Assembly (NCBI RefSeq): GCF_033971905.1
Contig: NZ_JALBUT010000004.1
Coordinates: forward strand, 124,001 to 188,000
Direction of reading: 5' to 3'
DNA length: 64,000 bases
DNA from: Intestinicryptomonas porci
GTDB taxonomy: Bacteria; Verrucomicrobiota; Verrucomicrobiia; Opitutales; Intestinicryptomonadaceae
Of the stretch, positions 60,507-64,000 are shown piece by piece (position 1 is the stretch's first letter; each line of letters opens with the position of its first letter). A model generated the notes under the pieces. The model was not told where the DNA came from. It was given only the letters and a program-made list of their open reading frames with translations, and did not search any database. The position numbers and the translations under genes were made by a program.

Positions 60507-60830
60507 ATGAGTATTGAAAAAGTAAATTCACAAAATTTTGAACAAGTGTTGTCTGAAAATAAATTCGTGGTATTGGAAGCGTTTGCGACCTGGTGTGGAT
60601 ATTGCAAAATGTTTGCTCCTACATTGGAAAGCGTCGCAAGTGAATTTCAAGGCAAAGTGAAATTTTGCAAGATAGACGCCGATGAAAACCAAGATTACAT
60701 AGAAAGTTTGGGTGTTGATTTGTACCCCACCCTGCTATATTTTAAGGACGGAAAGCAAGTAAAGAAAGTACCGAACGTCTCCACAAAAGACGCCCTTCGT
60801 TCGGAAGTTGAAACACTTTGCAATTCTTAA
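60507..60830 (+). CDS. trxA: Thioredoxin
   Basis: 107-residue single-domain thioredoxin. Active site ATWCGYC at Cys30-Gly-Tyr-Cys33 instead of the canonical CGPC, and the cis-Pro is in DLYPTLLYF. The fold is otherwise regular (VVLEAF strand, KVKFCKIDADEN). A CGYC/CGHC-like site should shift the redox potential to be more oxidising than CGPC. No signal peptide, so cytosolic. Monocistronic between two terminators; it may serve nrdJ or general disulfide reduction. Confidence 0.92.
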   Translation: MSIEKVNSQNFEQVLSENKFVVLEAFATWCGYCKMFAPTLESVASEFQGKVKFCKIDADENQDYIESLGVDLYPTLLYFKDGKQVKKVPNVSTKDALRSEVETLCNS

Positions 60831-60892
60831 AAACTTTTTTATCCATTCAAAACCAACAACTAAAAAGCCAAACAATTTAATGTGCCATAGTG

Positions 60893-60927
60893 AAAGTTGC
60901 AGGGCTTCCGTTTCTGCAACTTTTTTA
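60893..60927 (+). terminator. Intrinsic terminator after thioredoxin
   Basis: Ten-base stem (aaagttgcag / ctgcaacttt) with an eleven-base loop and a T-run, about 60 bp past the stop. Confidence 0.85.
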
Positions 60928-60989
60928 TGGAAAACTGCCTGTTTGAAGATGCGCAAAGGCATTAGGCGGAGTTGATTATACTCCTTGTT

Positions 60990-61025
60990 TTATAAAAAAC
61001 GGGAGACTGCAATTGCAATCTCCCG
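60990..61025 (-). terminator. Intrinsic terminator after the GH2 gene
   Basis: On the minus strand, a long stem (cgggaga with tctcccg, continued by a self-complementary ttgcaa core) is followed by a run of T residues. About 35 bp past the GH2 stop. Confidence 0.88.
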
Positions 61026-61059
61026 TGAAACTTTTATGTGAAGCTCGTTTTAAGGCAGA

Positions 61060-64000
61060 TTATTCAGCCGCCAAAACTTTGAGCATATTTGAAAGCAGAC
61101 GCCCCGCGATTGGGTCCGTCAACGCCTTATCGGTGCACATTTCAGAAACCAGCGCCTTGCCCTTGCCGTCATTTATCTGAATGAGCGGGAAACCTCGCAT
61201 GGATTCTATTTTCTTTATGCGGTCTTCAGGCTTTCCTCCGTCGATGTAGGCGTGGATTTTCATCTGACCTGCAAGCTCTTTTACGTTTTCGTTGCGCACG
61301 ATTTTCAATGTCGCGCTGCAAGCTTTCGGGATTTCACGCTTGTTGTTGTTGAAGTAGCGAAGCTGCATTTCGCCAATGCCGTTAAATACAGGATCGTCTT
61401 CTCGCTCCATTACGACAATATCGCCTTCGGTCGGGATAATCCAGCTTGTGATGTATTCGGGATAGGTTTTCTTTGCCGCTTCCTTGCTGTTTAGAAACAA
61501 AATTCTGCCTCCCTTTTGCTGGAACGAGCGCAGGGCTTTCGCGTCTTCATCGGAAATATCGACGTTGCCGGAAATCACCAAAACGCTCGAATTTTTGGAT
61601 TTAAGCAATTCTGCGACATTGTTTACCTTGCGATATTTCACGCCCAAGAAGTCCAGTTGGGATTTTGCGTCGTTGCCGTCCAAAAGCACAATGTCGCGCT
61701 TGGCTTTGAAGGGGGTTACGCTCCACTGTTTTTTGGCGATATTCAAGTCGTACCAATTTTGTGAAATCACCTTTCCGCCTTCCGAAAGCGAAAGCTTCAA
61801 CTTGGCGGCAACCTTGCCTTTCACGTCGGGAATTTTAATTTCCGGCTCGATGTATTTGCGACCATAATATTCGATTTCCGGGAAGTTGACAGTTCCGCTT
61901 GCCAAAGACTTGCCAGCAACATCAATTGACCAGTTCAATACTGTCGGCTTCAACGCTCTGCCCTTTTCGTTGTCGTTTACGACATAAATACGAGTGTGCA
62001 ATTTTTCGCCCGAATAAACGTTTCTGCCCCAAAGCTCCGCGCTCACCAAGACGGGCTGCATTGCGCGCTTCATAGCAAAATATGTGGGATAAGGCTCAAT
62101 GTTTTCGGCGTCGTAGCACTGCCTGAACCATGTCATGTACGCAAAGTGCATAATGCCCGAAGCCTTTTCGTTTGTCCTGCGCAAAGTTTCCGCAAGTTCG
62201 CCCGTAGTAAACGCCTGCGTCTTTAAGAAATAATCGGGATTTGCAAAGTCGTACGCCTTGTAGCCGATTAGAGTGAAGGGATTTTGGTGAATCAGCTGGT
62301 ATGAGCGCGTCGGATGCCCCGTTTCGTTGTTGGGATAGCCCGTTGACATTTCCTGAGAAATCAAAGGTCTGCCTTCCGTCTTAAACGACTTTTGGAATTC
62401 GCCGTTGAAGAACTTGAAAACCGTGTGGTCATACCAGTTGTAGTATGCGTGGTTGTCGTCTATGTCGCCATCGTCAACAGTGCTCATAAAATCCGCACCG
62501 AACCTGCGCAAACCGTTTTTATGCATATAGTTGGAGTCGAAGCATATCGGGCGTGTCGGGTCGATTTTACGGGTTTCTTTCGTTACGTCGGAAATGATGG
62601 TAAACTTCTTCTTCGCCCTTTCCAAGTCCGCGTCGAGGTCGTAAAACTTCATTTCGTTGTTCGTTGTCCAGAAGAGTACTGATGGGTGGTTGCGATACTT
62701 TTTGATTACTTGCAGCCATTCGGTACGCCACAAATTCATTACGGCGTCGTTTGGAATGGGAGTTGAGTGAATCATAAGCCACGACCAAGTTCCCTCAAAG
62801 CTGATTCCTATGCCGTTTCTGTCGGCGGCGGAAACCCAAAGCTCGTTCCAAGGCGTTGTGTGTGTGCGGGTAATCTGCACATTGCCATCTTTCATCAAAG
62901 ACATAAATTTATCCGCAAGCTTTTCGTCGTTCGGGCGAAGCGCAAACGGAATGTGGTTGCCGCCGCGCAACCAGAATTTGCGCCCGTTCAGATAAAGGAA
63001 GCCGTCCTTGCGCGCCTCGAATGTGCGGAAGCCCGAAACAATGTTTAAAGAATCCAAAACGTTTTTGCCTGACGACAAAGCGAACTTGAAGTCGTACAAA
63101 TTCGGAGTTGTCGGCTCCCAAAGTTTGGGCTTTAAGTTTTTGACGTCAAAAGTGAATGTCTTTTCTTCGCCCGCTTTCAAGGTCTGCCCTTTCAATACAG
63201 GGGCGGAAAAAATCGATTTGCCATCGGATTTATCGGCAATGTTGGCAAAAATGTCGAACGTGGTTTTTTTGCTTGAATTATTCTTTGCGGTAAGCTCGAA
63301 AGACGCCCCGTCAAGCGAAGGCTTTATAAAGACGTCTTCAATTCTGACAGGGTCGGTAATTACAAGCTTTACGGGCTGCCAAATTCCCGCGGGATTGTCG
63401 CCGTAGAAGCAGTGCGGAATGTCGGTTACGACTTCCTTGTTCGCCTGCTTGTCGTCCTTGTTGTCGCCGACATCTTTGCGGACAGAGGAATAGTAATTTT
63501 CCATGGCGTCGCTCGTCTGCGCCGCCGCGCCCTGAATGTCGCGGATAACTTTTACAACAATCAAATTTCTTCCGGCTTTCAATTTGCCCGTTGCGTCAAC
63601 GTTGAAATCGCCGAACATGCCTATGTGCGAGCCTGCCAATTCGCCGTTTATGTAAACTTCGGCAGTTTTGGACACCGCGTCAAAGTGAAGCTCCAAATGC
63701 TTGCCTTCGATTTCCCTCGGAAGCTCCACCCACTGGCGATACCATGCCGCCCCTGTCTTCTTATAGTCGAAAGTGTAATTTTCGCAACGGTCGGTTTCTG
63801 ACTGGTAATATTTGTCGGAAACGCCCTTCGCTTCGTGCCCGTTCGCCGCTTTCATTGTTTCGCCGTGAAGCCAAATGCGGATGGGATTCCAAAAGCTCGG
63901 AACCTGCATGACATGCCAGTTGTTATCGTCAACGGAAGTCGAAACCGCCTTGGTCTTGTCGTTTAACTGGTATTCGGGCATAAAGAGCCAGTCTCCGTCA
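61060..64000 (-). CDS. Glycoside hydrolase family 2 enzyme, N-terminus cut by the window edge
   Basis: At least 979 residues are visible. The frame stays open to base 64000 with DGDWLF before the first in-window Met, so the true start and any signal peptide are outside. Layout from the Met at 63981: sugar-binding domain (1-190), immunoglobulin-like domain (200-320), TIM barrel (325-600) with acid/base Glu443 in TTNNEMKFYD and nucleophile Glu544 in PLISQEMSTGY. Further beta domains follow, then a late Rossmann/ThuA-like module (about 800-900, SVLVISGNVDIS, GGRILFLNS). GH2 covers beta-galactosidase, beta-mannosidase and beta-glucuronidase; the barrel motifs do not let me choose. It fits the glycan-degrading set around it. 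Confidence 0.88.
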   Translation of the reverse strand, partial: DGDWLFMPEYQLNDKTKAVSTSVDDNNWHVMQVPSFWNPIRIWLHGETMKAANGHEAKGVSDKYYQSETDRCENYTFDYKKTGAAWYRQWVELPREIEGKHLELHFDAVSKTAEVYINGELAGSHIGMFGDFNVDATGKLKAGRNLIVVKVIRDIQGAAAQTSDAMENYYSSVRKDVGDNKDDKQANKEVVTDIPHCFYGDNPAGIWQPVKLVITDPVRIEDVFIKPSLDGASFELTAKNNSSKKTTFDIFANIADKSDGKSIFSAPVLKGQTLKAGEEKTFTFDVKNLKPKLWEPTTPNLYDFKFALSSGKNVLDSLNIVSGFRTFEARKDGFLYLNGRKFWLRGGNHIPFALRPNDEKLADKFMSLMKDGNVQITRTHTTPWNELWVSAADRNGIGISFEGTWSWLMIHSTPIPNDAVMNLWRTEWLQVIKKYRNHPSVLFWTTNNEMKFYDLDADLERAKKKFTIISDVTKETRKIDPTRPICFDSNYMHKNGLRRFGADFMSTVDDGDIDDNHAYYNWYDHTVFKFFNGEFQKSFKTEGRPLISQEMSTGYPNNETGHPTRSYQLIHQNPFTLIGYKAYDFANPDYFLKTQAFTTGELAETLRRTNEKASGIMHFAYMTWFRQCYDAENIEPYPTYFAMKRAMQPVLVSAELWGRNVYSGEKLHTRIYVVNDNEKGRALKPTVLNWSIDVAGKSLASGTVNFPEIEYYGRKYIEPEIKIPDVKGKVAAKLKLSLSEGGKVISQNWYDLNIAKKQWSVTPFKAKRDIVLLDGNDAKSQLDFLGVKYRKVNNVAELLKSKNSSVLVISGNVDISDEDAKALRSFQQKGGRILFLNSKEAAKKTYPEYITSWIIPTEGDIVVMEREDDPVFNGIGEMQLRYFNNNKREIPKACSATLKIVRNENVKELAGQMKIHAYIDGGKPEDRIKKIESMRGFPLIQINDGKGKALVSEMCTDKALTDPIAGRLLSNMLKVLAAE

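Overview
The window looks like a chromosomal segment of an anaerobic, host-associated verrucomicrobium of the Opitutales/Puniceicoccales type. The grounds are: a 52-residue 'small basic protein' of the kind shared by Chlamydiae and Verrucomicrobia (9768-9926); PEP-CTERM-like sorting tails of the form VPEPST + hydrophobic stretch + RRRK (one intact, one relic); a complete Gram-negative lipid A front end (lpxA, lpxC-fabZ fusion, lpxD); a B-type succinate dehydrogenase; a B12-dependent ribonucleotide reductase; and secreted enzymes aimed at host-type glycans. The species assignment is inference from these markers; no rRNA gene is present.

Layout. 0.1-4.0 kb: miaB facing away from a metX-metW-clpP operon. 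4.4-9.9 kb (minus strand): a ribbon-helix-helix regulator, the tight HIT-phoH-pgpH-lpxD operon, and the small basic protein. 10.1-19.2 kb (plus): a secreted sialate O-acetylesterase-like enzyme, single-chain purL, and nrdJ. 19.3-31.6 kb: a 15-gene aryl polyene (APE) type pigment cluster. It is split into two convergent operons, apeO/P/Q/R-like on plus and eleven genes on minus, whose last stop codons overlap. The minus operon encodes chain-length factor, acyltransferase, two acyl carrier proteins, a membrane protein, an AMP-ligase/dehydratase fusion, glycosyltransferase, thioesterase, LolA-like protein, MMPL exporter and LpxL-like acyltransferase. 31.7-37.2 kb: GNAT, DoxX, GH20-like hexosaminidase with DUF1015, and a CorA-like transporter with an altered signature. 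37.5-41.1 kb: sdhCAB.

41.2-49.3 kb holds envelope and exported functions: a secreted divergent serpin beside a Deg9-like trypsin-fold protease, a tiny Cys-rich exported peptide, a flotillin-like protein, galactose mutarotase, lipocalin, and a DUF2157 pair. 49.4-54.3 kb: lpxA, lpxC-fabZ and clpB. 54.6-55.1 kb contains a frameshifted, truncated PEP-CTERM gene tail abutting a ~160-bp segment bounded by inverted palindromic repeats. 55.1-64.0 kb: GH92 mannosidase, an intact PEP-CTERM protein, an exported RpiB-like protein followed by an alpha/beta-hydrolase gene broken by one in-frame TGA, thioredoxin, and a GH2 enzyme cut by the right edge.

How the parts fit: the exported or probably exported glycosidases and esterase (SASA, GH92, GH2, GalM) and the GH20-like enzyme suggest foraging on N-acetylated, mannosylated and galactosylated host glycans. 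The APE pigment, lipid A genes, flotillin, lipocalin, serpin and Deg9-like protease point to investment in envelope protection. I looked for tRNA/rRNA genes, CRISPR arrays, transposases and cobalamin/SAM riboswitches and saw none.
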